64,000 nucleotides of DNA from Lactifluus volemus (Eukaryota; Basidiomycota; Agaricomycetes; Russulales; Russulaceae): contig WTXI01000002.1 in assembly GCA_022376515.1 (NCBI GenBank), positions 1,550,001 to 1,614,000 of the forward strand, given 5' to 3'. The notes beneath the pieces were generated by a model. The model did not search any database, was not told where the DNA came from, and saw only the letters and a list, made by a program, of their open reading frames with translations. Positions 34,652-44,386 of the stretch are shown here, piece after piece (position 1 is the stretch's first letter; each line of letters begins with the position of its first letter). A program made the position numbers and the translations under genes.

Positions 34652-35893
34652 CTATTGAGGTTTTGTGTCCCCACCAGTGGGCAGCCCATTGATAATGTCC
34701 TTAAGGGTACTAAGTAACACCTTTGTCACCTCTCCCTCTGGAACCATCTCACGCCTGGTTATCGACTTTGCTACCGTCACCGACCTCTTACCCTTGGGAG
34801 GGATTATCGTTTGTGCATGTGCGATATATGCGCGCGAACCAGGAGGGAAAGGATTGTCCCGCGTCATATAGAGGAAGCTCTCCACATCTTGCACTGTGAC
34901 ATCGATAGCTGCACCATCTAACCCCTCAGACCGAGGAGATACAATGTTTGGAGCCTGCTTGAGCTTAGCGCCGACAACGCGGAATTTGGATACCGTGTCG
35001 CGATTGACGATAGGTACTTTGAGATTCGCGGCCATCCCCGCAAAGCTCGCGCGTACAACTGTACGCAAGTCCGGGCCAGTCGAATCAACAAACCTCCCAG
35101 GCTGATCGTGCGTGGTAAAGAAGTGAGTCAGTTGGGAGGTGTATGCGTAGGAGAGGCCACCGTTACGGTGTGGACGTTGTTCTATCGCGCGCGAATGGGG
35201 GCCATCGTATATTGTATGGGATTGTCTTTGTAGGAATCTCCGCCGTACTGTCTCGGCTGAACCCCGAGCTGACTCTTCGTAAGCTGACGGTTCACTACGT
35301 TCTGAGGTAAAGCTTTGAGGTCCTTTGTGTATTCTGCCTCCTCTGATATGAATGGCAGAAACTCCGGACGTCGTTTACGAAGCCATTCCAGGTAACGGGC
35401 AATTGTTTTGTGCTCATAGCGGAGATGAGTGGAACTGGAGCGACATACTGTCGCTTCTCCGAGAGCTCGTTAGTCTGGCGCCGTACGGCCAGATTCGCGA
35501 TGTTTCCGCTTTGGTCTCTTTCGCAAGCTCAGCATCATGAATAGGTCTTGAGTTCATATAATGCCTTTCCCAGGCATCGCGAACGGATGGCTCCGTTGCA
35601 ACTTCTTCCCAACGCCTAATGAAGCGTGCCTCTGATTCTCTGGGTGTCCATTCTGTTTGCTGTTCTCTGGAATCGATGGCTTGAACAGATATGAATTTAT
35701 CTCGTTTTCGGAGGGCAAGTGGTCGTTTGAAGCCCCAATTACCACGGTGAGCATTGCCATGATGTGTGGTGTACACTTGACCAATGGTTGGATCGTAAGA
35801 AGCAAATTTTGAACGCCGGAGGAGAGTTGCGAAGGGAGAGGGAGAAGGTGGGCTGATGACGGCCGACTTTGCAATGGCTGCCGCCATAGCCAT
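34652..35893 (-). CDS. MRP51: Mitochondrial small-subunit ribosomal protein MRP51 (bS1m-type)
   Basis: MRP51 is a fungal component of the mitochondrial small ribosomal subunit, linked in yeast to initiation on mitochondrial mRNAs. The start at 35893 gives MAMAAAIAKSAVISPPSPSP, a plausible presequence. FGDWG-type family motifs appear as HRGNWGFKRPLALRKRDKFI and FISVQAIDSREQQTEW, then ARFIRRWEEV. The rest includes HKTIARYLEWLRKRRPEF, LKALPQNVVNRQLTKSQLG and GMAANLKVPIVNRDTVSKF, and ends GLPTGGDTKPQ at 34652. Two single-base losses are inferred, at 35506-35507 (between AKETKA and GNIANLAVRRQ) and 35421-35422 (between YVAPVPLIS and RYEHKT). With them the whole stretch is one frame without an intron at this place. 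An alternative is two very short introns, which lack good splice sites. Confidence 0.82.
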
Positions 35894-36805
35894 GTTCTGG
35901 TTTTCTGTCCATGGTCATGTCGGTTGTCGGGTCGCGTCATAGCCATATTCCAACTCCGCCCGGCGTTGAGCGATACACCAAGAAAGCGAAAAAAAAGTCG
36001 CCTTTTTCACTCTTAGTTACGGCGTATAAATTACTGTCTATCCTCCGCTGGTCTACGCAGTCTTGCTACTTGGGATGGATGGTCCAGACAAACGTCGAAG
36101 ATTAAACCAGGTATCTCAAAAACAATCTATGCTGATTGCTTCTCCCGTCGGTTGAGGAGTCAGGATGCAGGATCACCTGGAGATACGAACATTGTCCAGG
36201 TTATTCTCCCCATTCGAGAGGTAAGTCTCTGTCTGTACTTCGACCCCCTTTCTTTGCTATGCGTAGACCGAAGAAGATAACCCTGGTAAAGTGACGCGTC
36301 CGCAACCCCTACGTGGGGGTAGCTTACATTGGTTTGGGTTTTTGTTTGCCTTGTGAAGGGCATTGCAAAAGTACCCACCTGCGCGAGGCGTGTATGATGT
36401 GATAAAGGCGAGTCTGAGACTGCGCAACTTTTTACCTCTTCTCCGTCGTCTCTCGATCCGTTGATTGGCTGTGTTAACCCGACCATTTACAGATCACTGT
36501 AGTATATATTTGAGTACAGCTGTACACTATTTATTTATTAAAGGGGATGGGCAAAAATGAAACATGATGAGTGAGATGCGAGTTACTATGCCATATAGCA
36601 GTGCACCATCAGAGAATTGACTTGGCAAGAGCGCTTCGCTCGACCACTTTGGTTTTGACGGGTTCAATACCGTTCAGCTACTCTCAACGACCGCGTCGTC
36701 CACGACCAGCGCAGCATCTCTTCACTCACTCGAGCCATTCCTTCCATTAAAATTTTACCGTATTATCCATTTTACATTGGTAAAAAAAAGGTTGGGATTA
36801 CGCCT
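35894..36805. other. Divergent intergenic region, MRP51 / transporter
   Basis: About 900 bases hold the promoters of MRP51 and the UDP-galactose transporter. A minus-strand frame at 36160-36486 has no motif and I do not accept it as a gene. The last 250 bases are A/T-rich with pyrimidine runs, typical of a fungal promoter. Confidence 0.5.
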
Positions 36806-38435
36806 ATGGAACGTCCTCTTGACCAATTGCGATACCCTCGTGTTTCTGTATCCTCCGTCAGCGTCGCTTCTCCAACATTGCCAGACATGTATCACCGACC
36901 ATTTCAGACCGAGAGGGATACAACATCTTCACCCGCCATCTCAAGAGAAAACAGTTCTCACCCAACTCCTGCTCTCACCCCAGTACCGTCACCCCGGTTG
37001 CCTGACTTCCCAGTTCCTCCAATGGTACTGGCTCAAAGTGCTCGTTTATCCAGAGAAGATGCTGCGCCCACCGTGTTTGGCTTACCTCTCAAATATGTCT
37101 CGTCAGTATCATACTGTCCTCTTCTTTTCTCCTCGGCGCGCACTCACACCACCTCTCCATATCAGACTCGTTACGCTTGCAGTTCAGAACGCCGCACTTT
37201 CTATTGTTATGCATTATTCACGCGTCTCTACCCCTCCTTCTCAATCATACTCACCCGCATCCGCCGTTCTTCTCAACGAACTCCTCAAGGGCTCAATATC
37301 CTTTGGCATCGCCCTCTGGAGATTATCAAAGTCGGAAGCACAAAATCCCTTTCGTCAACTCCTACGTGAGACTTTGAGCCCAGACTGCTGGAAGCTCTCC
37401 ATTCCTGCCCTCCTTTACGTCGTCCAAAACTCGCTCCAATTTGTCGCCATTAGCAATCTCCCAGTGGCCACCTTCCAAGTGACGTACCAGATGAAAATTC
37501 TTACCACCGCCGCCTTCTCCGTCATGTTATTGCGTCGTCGCCTGACGTCGACCAAATGGGTGTCGCTCTTCTTTCTCGCCATTGGCGTTGCTATCGTCCA
37601 AATCCAGACCAGCACTGGCGCGCTTGCACCACGAAAACCTAACATGCCGGTTGGCAGCGCACACGAATCAGCACCACTCTACACACACATCATGAGCCCT
37701 CTCAAAGGATTTGGTGCAGTTACTGCAGCCTGCTTTACTTCAGGTCTCGCCGGAGTGTACTTTGAAATGGTACTCAAGAACTCAAAAGCAGATCTGTGGG
37801 TACGAAACGTTCAGCTCTCACTCTTCTCGCTCCTTCCCGCCCTCGTTCCCGTACTTTGGAATCCCCCTCTCTACAATTCCCGCGGTTTCTTCACCAACCT
37901 GCTCCAAAATTTCGGCGGCTGGGCATGGGCGACGGTCTTGATTCAGGTCTTCGGTGGCCTCATCACTGCCGTCGTGATCAAGTATTCGGACAACATCCTC
38001 AAAGGCTTCGCTACAAGTCTCTCCATTATTCTGTCCTTCCTCGCGTCTGTGATTCTCTTCAACTTTAGTATCACGCCATCTTTCCTCATCGGCTCTTCAA
38101 CCGTACTTATCGCGACGTGGTTATACAATCAACCGGCCGGCATGGAACCTATCCTCCTGGTGAATGTTGTCAACGGTGCAACAGGAAGCAAGGCAGGGAC
38201 CCCTTGGCCTGGTTCCCAAATTGATTCAGATTCGCCGATATTGGGACAATTCGACAGCAAATCCTCTTCTCCGAGGGCGCCTACCAGAGTCCTTCGTTCA
38301 GAGAAGACAGATACGCACTTTGCTTCTATGATGGACACGCCGCGGTATCTCTACGCGCCTTATGGCTCACCATTTCCTTCTCGAACGCCATCACCCGCCC
38401 CAATACAGTCACAACAGCCTTTCGAGCGGCGATGA
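36806..38435 (+). CDS. UDP-galactose/nucleotide-sugar transporter, SLC35A family
   Basis: SLC35A-type antiporters carry UDP-galactose or UDP-GlcNAc into the Golgi lumen. The ATG at 36806 starts a 98-residue Ser/Pro-rich cytosolic tail ending GLPLKYVS. A 65-base intron (about 37100-37163) then joins to LVTLAVQNAALSIVMHYSR, the first membrane helix. Family motifs follow: VLLNELLKGSISFGIAL, ALLYVVQNSLQFVAISNLPV, TFQVTYQMKILTTAAFSVML, GLAGVYFEMVLKNSKADLWV, RNVQLSLFSLLPAL, KYSDNILKGFATSLSIILSF and LIGSSTVLIATWLYNQPAG. About ten hydrophobic helices are visible. The C-terminal tail is about 90 residues, longer than usual and Ser/Pro-rich. Stop at 38433-38435. An overlapping frame starting at 36777 merely reads exon 2 through the intron. 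Confidence 0.9.
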
Positions 38436-38763
38436 TCACGCACGATTCGTCGTGTCGACCCTGCTGAACAAGCTGTCTTTGGCTAGAGTGGTTGGATTTA
38501 GCACTTTGAGGAACTCGATACCCTTTTCGAAAGTTGCGCGCACTCTAAATGACGTCTTGCGTACCTTACGGAACTAGTTATTTATTTTCAACCCAGCCAA
38601 CAGACACCCACCAGCGTGCAGATTTTGCCTAGTTACAATTCCTTGACGGAATACCGTCTTACTAAAGTCGAGGTAGACATATTGTTAGAGCGACATAAAT
38701 CTTTTTCATCATCTGAACCAATATTAATCTTCCATATTCGGTGTCCGGCTCTCGTGTCACCTC

Positions 38764-40157
38764 ATGTCTATTGACCTTGATTGGTCCAAGCTCGACAACT
38801 CTCTCGCCTACTCACTCGTTTCTCTTCTCAACAGACAGCTCCAAAATACTCCGCGACCGTCTTTCATCGGTCCCGTCCAAGTCACCTCCTTCGACTTTGG
38901 CACGCAGCCACCCGATATAGAACTAATCGACCTGCGGGACATCTACCGTGACTTTCTCGAAGATGACGACAACGACGACGACGCAGAAAACGACCCGACG
39001 CGTTCAACGGCAGGCCAGGGTCATCACGACAATCCGAGTCACGAGGACGAGGACGAGGAGGAATTCGAATGGGTGTCCCGCAAAAGCGCGGGGCGCGGTA
39101 TGGCAGAGGAAGCACCGATGTACCACCACCTCCCCCCTCACATCCGCTATGGCCGCGGCCCTGCCTCGGAAATGTTCGTCGCACCTCCACCACCCTCTAC
39201 CACCCTCCTTGTTGGCCCTTCGCCATCACCATCGCCACTATCAGCAGCGACAGACTTGAGGTCTCGATCGAGTTCACTACCTGGCACCTCGGGTGCTGCG
39301 ACACTACCACCACGATCGGCGGCGCCGTTGTCGCACTACTCCTACTCAGAGCAGCATTACCCGACGCAATCACACTCGCGATCCCCGTCGTCGGGTGGAG
39401 GAGGCGCAGGCGCAGGCGGCGCGCTCGCGCGTTCTTTATCGGGTACCCAAATCTTCAATGGTGCTTCATGTTCACCACCGCCGCACCCCTTTGCCTCGAC
39501 GACGACGACGACGACGCATCACCATCACCACACCGCCCCTCCATCCTCTTCACCCTCTCCACACCCAAATCCCGCGGATATTCCAGAGGACACACTACCA
39601 CCACCAGGACCAGGACGTGCACCACCGACAGCAACAGCAGGAGCAGCAGCGATGCCACCCACATCAGCGAACGAGCAGCCAAATCTCCAATTGCACCTTT
39701 TGATCTCATGGCATTCAGATTTGCGTTTGACGCTCACGACGTCCTTACGGATCAACTACCCCTCGCCAATGTTCATGTCCTTGCCCATCAAGCTCTCTGT
39801 CACCGGTCTCGTCTTCAACGGCGAACTCGCCGTCGCGTACCAATCCGGTCGGCGCGTCCACCTGTGCGTACTCGATGAGCTCGATCCTTATAGCCCTTCG
39901 GCACGTCGCACATCGGGCTCCCGGGGTAGCACGCAGAGCGATCCGGACGCGGAGGGGCAGAGGAGGATGCCAAGCCGCTGCCTGTGGGCCAGCGGCTTCT
40001 CCCTGATATTTTCATCGAGAGCGAGCTCGGGCAGGCGGATAAGCATGTATTAAAGAATGTCACGCGCGTCGAGAAGTTCATACAAGATGTCATTCGCAAG
40101 ACGATAGAGGAGGAGCTTGTGTTCCCTAATTTTCACACCTTGGTACTCACACAATGA
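38764..40157 (+). CDS. MDM12: ERMES complex subunit MDM12
   Basis: MDM12 is the cytosolic lipid-transfer subunit of the ER-mitochondria encounter structure. The start MSIDLDWSKLDNSLAYSLVS, then RQLQNTPRPSFIGPVQVTSF and VELIDLRDIYRDFLEDD-type text (here IELIDLRDIYRDFLED), is the conserved SMP-domain N-terminus. The SMP fold resumes at LISWHSDLRLTLTTSLRINY, FMSLPIKLSVTGLVFNGELA and ends ESELGQADKHVLKNVTRVEK, FIQDVIRKTIEEELVFPNFH. Between the two halves lies a low-complexity insert of roughly 190 residues with Pro, Ser, Thr and His runs. The frame shifts by one base at 39954-39957: DPDAEG is in one frame and AEEDAKPLPVGQRLLPDIFI in the next; one lost G explains it. The true stop is at 40155-40157. 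There are no introns. The last 170 bases are duplicated at 41915. Confidence 0.92.
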
Positions 40158-40439
40158 ATACATCATCTTCGGGGCATCGTTGTAACCCAGGAGCTCGGAA
40201 GAGCAGTGTGATTTTAGTACAGCGATGCAAAGGACCATCAAACTCATACATTAATCTCTATAGAATAAGTTACCCACAATCCTTGTCACCCTACTGCTCT
40301 GTGCGTGTGTAACTCTCTTCTTTTTATGATAATCTATAAGAACCGTATTCTCCTTGTGCGGCGTGTCGCACAGTCTCAGAATCCATTAGACTGATCTCCC
40401 CGAATCTTGCACATCGCGAGTGTCTTTATTCGAATCCTT
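40158..40439. other. Deletion scar of the duplicated block
   Basis: Downstream of MDM12, sequence to about 40260 matches the ELP3 3' end at 42100-42185 (shared TTTTAGTACA, CATCAA/CATCCAAGTCATA and TCTATAG). The rest of ELP3 is absent and the peptidase-like sequence begins at about 40440. This supports loss of a first ELP3 copy after duplication. Confidence 0.55.
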
Positions 40440-41895
40440 CCTCCATGAATGCTTCCCAATCCGGTCCAAGAATTTCCTGAGTAGTGCGCAGAATGAAAAT
40501 AATCAGCTTTACCAATATCGTGTGGAATCACTTCTCGGTTACCTCGAGGGAATCTAACTCCTCCCGGCTACCACCCGGTTGTAGGATACTCTTCCGGTCG
40601 CGGTCTCCACGTTTAGGATCGAGAAGGTCGTCCTTGATTGTCGAATACATGTTCACTGCAAAAATTTGACCGTAGATGAACCTATTCCTCTTCTATTATG
40701 CGATGAAGGAAGATGTACTGAGCTTCTACACGCACGTATAGTAGCTGGCGTCGTATCCACAAGTAGGATGCCTGAATGAGCCTTGGCCCGCAATAATCTT
40801 ACCACTTTTGACCAGCGAAACGCGCTTCTGCAGATCATTCCAAAGGGTTGTTGTATCTTGCTTGTCTAGGGAAAACCCGTTTGCGCTAAGCTTCAACCAC
40901 CACGCATGAGTGCTTACCCTTGTGGGTATGCACCTTGACATCGAACCACGCGAAGGCAAGCTGACGCAAGAAAAAAAGACCGATGTTGACCTTGCGGCTT
41001 TAGACATTTGCACGTGAGCACAAAAGAGGGGTAATAACGTTTGAAGCACACCTCTGGACGATCTTTTCGATCAACTCGGGCGAAAGTGCCTCGCCTGTTT
41101 TGTAATGCCTCGATATCTTTTCCACGACTTTGGGTTTCGAGCACCTGTGAAGCACATAAAAAATCAGGGTGCGATCGCAATAGGGTTGTCATGAGGCGTA
41201 CCAATTCTCTAGCATTTGCGATGGTGCCTCCACAAAGTCATGCGCGAAGCTCGTCTCGTGAAAAAGTGAAAAGTATGTACGGCTCAAGAAACCGTGGAAG
41301 ACGTGGCGCATTTCATGGAAGAACGAAACAGCATCCTCGTGGTACATCAGGGCCGGGCGATCGGGAGTAGGTTTGGCCAGACTTGCGACCACGGCCAGAA
41401 TATGCGCAATCCTGAATTTGCCATCCGAACATAGGTATCCAGGGAGCAACGGCCAGCCAACTGCATGTCCACACTTGGACTCTAATCGCGCCGTAAGCTC
41501 GGCAGATGACGTTGATAAACGAAAAAGGTGACGTACCGCGTTGGAAGAGATCAAAGTAGCAATATCCCACAAAGTCGGATTCATCTTTGGCATCTGCAAC
41601 CCAGATAGCAAACACTTGTGCATCTGGATGCCAAGTCTGTGAATCTTTGATCTCGTGGAAGCGTACACCAAATAAATTCTGGTAAATCTCCAGGATCGCC
41701 GGAAGAACAACAGATACCGGGAAGTATTCGTTTACAAGCGCGCCGTCGAGGGAAAGAGATGTCTCGCGATACAACCGGTCATAGTAACGATAATCCCATA
41801 TATAGAATTCGCCATCGAAAGGCTCTCCCTTGGCCTTGAGTTCATTGGCTTTGAGCTTGAGAAGTGTTTTACGCTCTTGTTTACCTAAAGGGCGC
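40440..41895 (-). pseudogene. Truncated, decayed copy of the M3 metallopeptidase gene
   Basis: This is a partial paralogue of the C-terminal half of the intact gene at 44387-47276. Shared segments include IYQNLFGVRFHEIKDSQTWH, PDAQVFAIWVADAKDESDFV (intact copy AVWAADAKSESDFV) and HDFVEAPSQMLENW. The zinc site reads HEMRH instead of HEMGH; it keeps HExxH, but the normally invariant Gly is Arg. Nearby RFHGTSVARDF has become LFHETSFAHDF. The N-terminal half, including the presequence, is missing. Similarity stops at about 41893, exactly where the MDM12 3' fragment begins. There is no plausible promoter or start exon. Divergence from the intact copy is visible at the protein level, so the duplication is not recent. 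Confidence 0.8.
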
Positions 41896-41914
41896 AGAAT
41901 CTTTCCAAGGGCTA

Positions 41915-42160
41915 GCGGCTTCTCCCTTTTTCATCGAGAGCGAGCTCGGGCTGGCAGATAAGCGTGTATTAAAGAATTTCACGTGCGTTGAGAATTTCAT
42001 CTAAGATATCATTCACAAAGTGATAGAAGAGCTTGTGTTTCACACGTTGGTCCTCAGACAATGAATAAGTCAAATCTTCGGTTTGCTCAAATGCAAGGAA
42101 GAATGGCGTGCTTTTAGTACAAAATTACAGTAGTGATTTGCTCATGTAGGGCCCATCCAA
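41915..42160 (+). pseudogene. Duplicated 3' end of MDM12
   Basis: The stretch from AGCGGCTTCTCCC at about 41917 matches the MDM12 terminus at 39990-40240. It includes TTTTTCATCGAGAGCGAGCT, GTGTATTAAAGAAT, GAGCTTGTGTT and the region after the stop with TTTTAGTACA. It has small indels and an early stop, so it is a non-coding remnant. It overlaps the ELP3 stop codon region on the opposite strand. Confidence 0.8.
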
Positions 42161-44264
42161 GTCATACCCTAACCTTCTATAGTAATCTCTCGTGCCCACA
42201 CCTGAAACGAAAAAGTTAGCAACAACACCCCGCATGCTCTACTAGAGCTCACCTGAGATGACCGCCAACTTAATGCTTCCATGCTCCTCCCTAGCTATGC
42301 GCTCTGCCTCTTCCATCAGGAGGGTTCCAAAACCCTTTGAGAAACAAGTGCAATCTTAGCAACGCCACTCAAAAATATACGCTTAGATACCCTCATACCT
42401 GGTGCTGGAATTTCGTTGGGTCTCTTCCGTGCACTGGTACAGCTGTACCGTACACATGGAGCTCACGCACGATGCTCGTTCCCCCTTCTGCGCCAGTTTT
42501 GCGCATGAGTTCCGGGCGAAACGTCCCTTCTTCAGAACACTTTCTTAGTCGAAGAAGTCCGATGAGGATATCCTGCTCGGGATCCTCGTACGAAAGGAAG
42601 GTCTCCCAGCCGCCATTTGCAGCATAGTCTCTCCGCAGTAGCTCGACAGACTCTGGTCGAACTTTATGGTGAATCTCATGTATCTGCGCCGAGTGTAGGG
42701 CTTAACGATCACGAACGGAGAGAGTATTAGAGAGGGCATTACCCCGACTTCACGAAAACGAACATCGCGGCACTCTGCTCCAAAATCTTTCATCCGATTC
42801 AGTGCTAGCTCACGGAGGTTTCCAGCGTTTTCTGATCCCGAGGTCACTAGTGGCAGAGGGATGTCTCTGGGAACAAACAAATCGCTGAAAACCCGAGGGG
42901 GCTGGGACATCGAAAAGGGCGACTTACCGTTGCACACGATAGACTCTCGTCCAGGAGGTACTAAAGCAAGAATACGAGCAACGACATCAACAAGGACATT
43001 CGGCGTGTAGTTCTTGTACCTTGCTGTTCTCCATAACTCGTAGAGACCAGTGCCCCGAATGACCAACGTAGGGTAGATTTTCAGCCCGTCACTACGAAAT
43101 GCAGGGTTCTCGAAGTATTCCTTGAATTGTTCTAGATCGCGCTCGACGCCAACATTCGGAAGGTCGGGCATCATGTGAGCAACGACCTTGAAACCCGCAT
43201 CCTTCGCGAGGTGAAAAGATTCCGATACAGCACGAACAGTATGCCCACGGTTAGTATCCCGCGCGACGTCTTCGTATACAGACTGCACTCCGATTTCAAG
43301 GCGCGTACACCCATAGCGAAGCATCTGACTGAGATGTGGCTTAAGGCAATAGTCTGGCCGAGTTTCTATTGTGATACCAATCGCTTTCGATTTACTTTGC
43401 TCAGAGTACCTATCCAGACGTGAATAGGCAGAACGGCATACAGCTACCATTGACATACCTTACGGCCTCATCGACGTCCGTCCCGGTGAAGCCAGACAAA
43501 GCATTGTGGAGCTGGGCAACAAAACTGTTTCGATAGTCTTCTGGCATGCTCATGAACGTTCCACCCATGATGATGAACTCGACCTTTTGTATGAATGAGT
43601 TCCGTGTGAAGGACATTTGTGGAAGAAAAGGCATACCTTGTCAACGTTATGGCCTAACTCTTCAACTGCTCTACCCGTCCTCGTGTTTGCTCGTATGGAT
43701 CATACCGGGCGCGAATGGCGCGCATGCTTGTTGGTTCGTACCCTGTGTAGCTTTGTGTGCTGTAATCGAAATCTGAGTCGGGGCCACCAGGACAGTAACT
43801 TTGACGATCTCAGCCTCAGCAATGTGAAAGTACAGCGCATAAAAGCTAGCTCACACGCATATGTTCCCCGTCATTGCGATGTGCGGACAACGGTGAGGCT
43901 TACACATAACAGCGACTACGGCTATCTAGTATGACATGAGTCTGTCGCTCACCATATCTGTGAATAGAGACTCACCCCGCTGGCTGTCCGGATAGGCCTC
44001 GCCTTCAACTTTGGTAATAAAGCTTTCTTGTAATCATCGGGAATGGCACTGATATGTCTACTAGTCGAGGGACACCACCAAAACCAAACTTTTTGCTAAT
44101 TCTTGCTCGTAGTTCGTTCAGAGAAACAGTTTGATTGGCATCGTGAGCATTGATTAGCTCGGCTGCTATACCAGAAGTCACACGGAGGAGTTTCTCTGCC
44201 TGAGAGGGGCCTTCAATTGGTCAGGAAGCGGGAAAGAAGATATTTTATTAGACGGTGATACCAT
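42125..44264 (-). CDS. ELP3: Elongator complex catalytic subunit ELP3
   Basis: ELP3 uses a radical-SAM and a GNAT domain to begin the cm5U modification of wobble uridine in tRNA. A likely start at 44264 gives [15 protein letters not shown]. Then come [37 protein letters not shown] and [20 protein letters not shown] with [18 protein letters not shown], the Fe-S cysteines. [40 protein letters not shown] and [12 protein letters not shown] follow, then [17 protein letters not shown]. The GNAT domain includes [40 protein letters not shown] and [20 protein letters not shown]. Stop TAA at 42125-42127. Two one-base losses are inferred: near 43660 ([13 protein letters not shown]) and possibly 44219-44220 near the start. 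About eight short introns. Confidence 0.92.
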
Positions 44265-44386
44265 CTGCTCTTGTCTTCTGCACCATCGTTGTGTTTCTAA
44301 CTTAGGTTAGGTCTGGTCACAAACTCAGTTAATTCTATTCTTATGTCAGCCCCGTAAATAACACCGTGACACGGGAGCCCCATTCT

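Noticed and set aside
36160..36486. Minus-strand frame of 108 codons between MRP51 and the transporter
   Set aside because: No motif and located in a divergent promoter region; treated as chance.
36777..37140. Apparent N-terminal extension of the transporter from 36777
   Set aside because: It reads through intron 1 in the wrong frame; the ATG at 36806 with splicing at about 37100/37163 gives the conserved first helix.
39069..39878. Long plus-strand frame of 269 codons inside MDM12
   Set aside because: It is a shadow of the repetitive Pro/Ser/His codons of MDM12 in another frame; MDM12 homology on both sides fixes the true frame.
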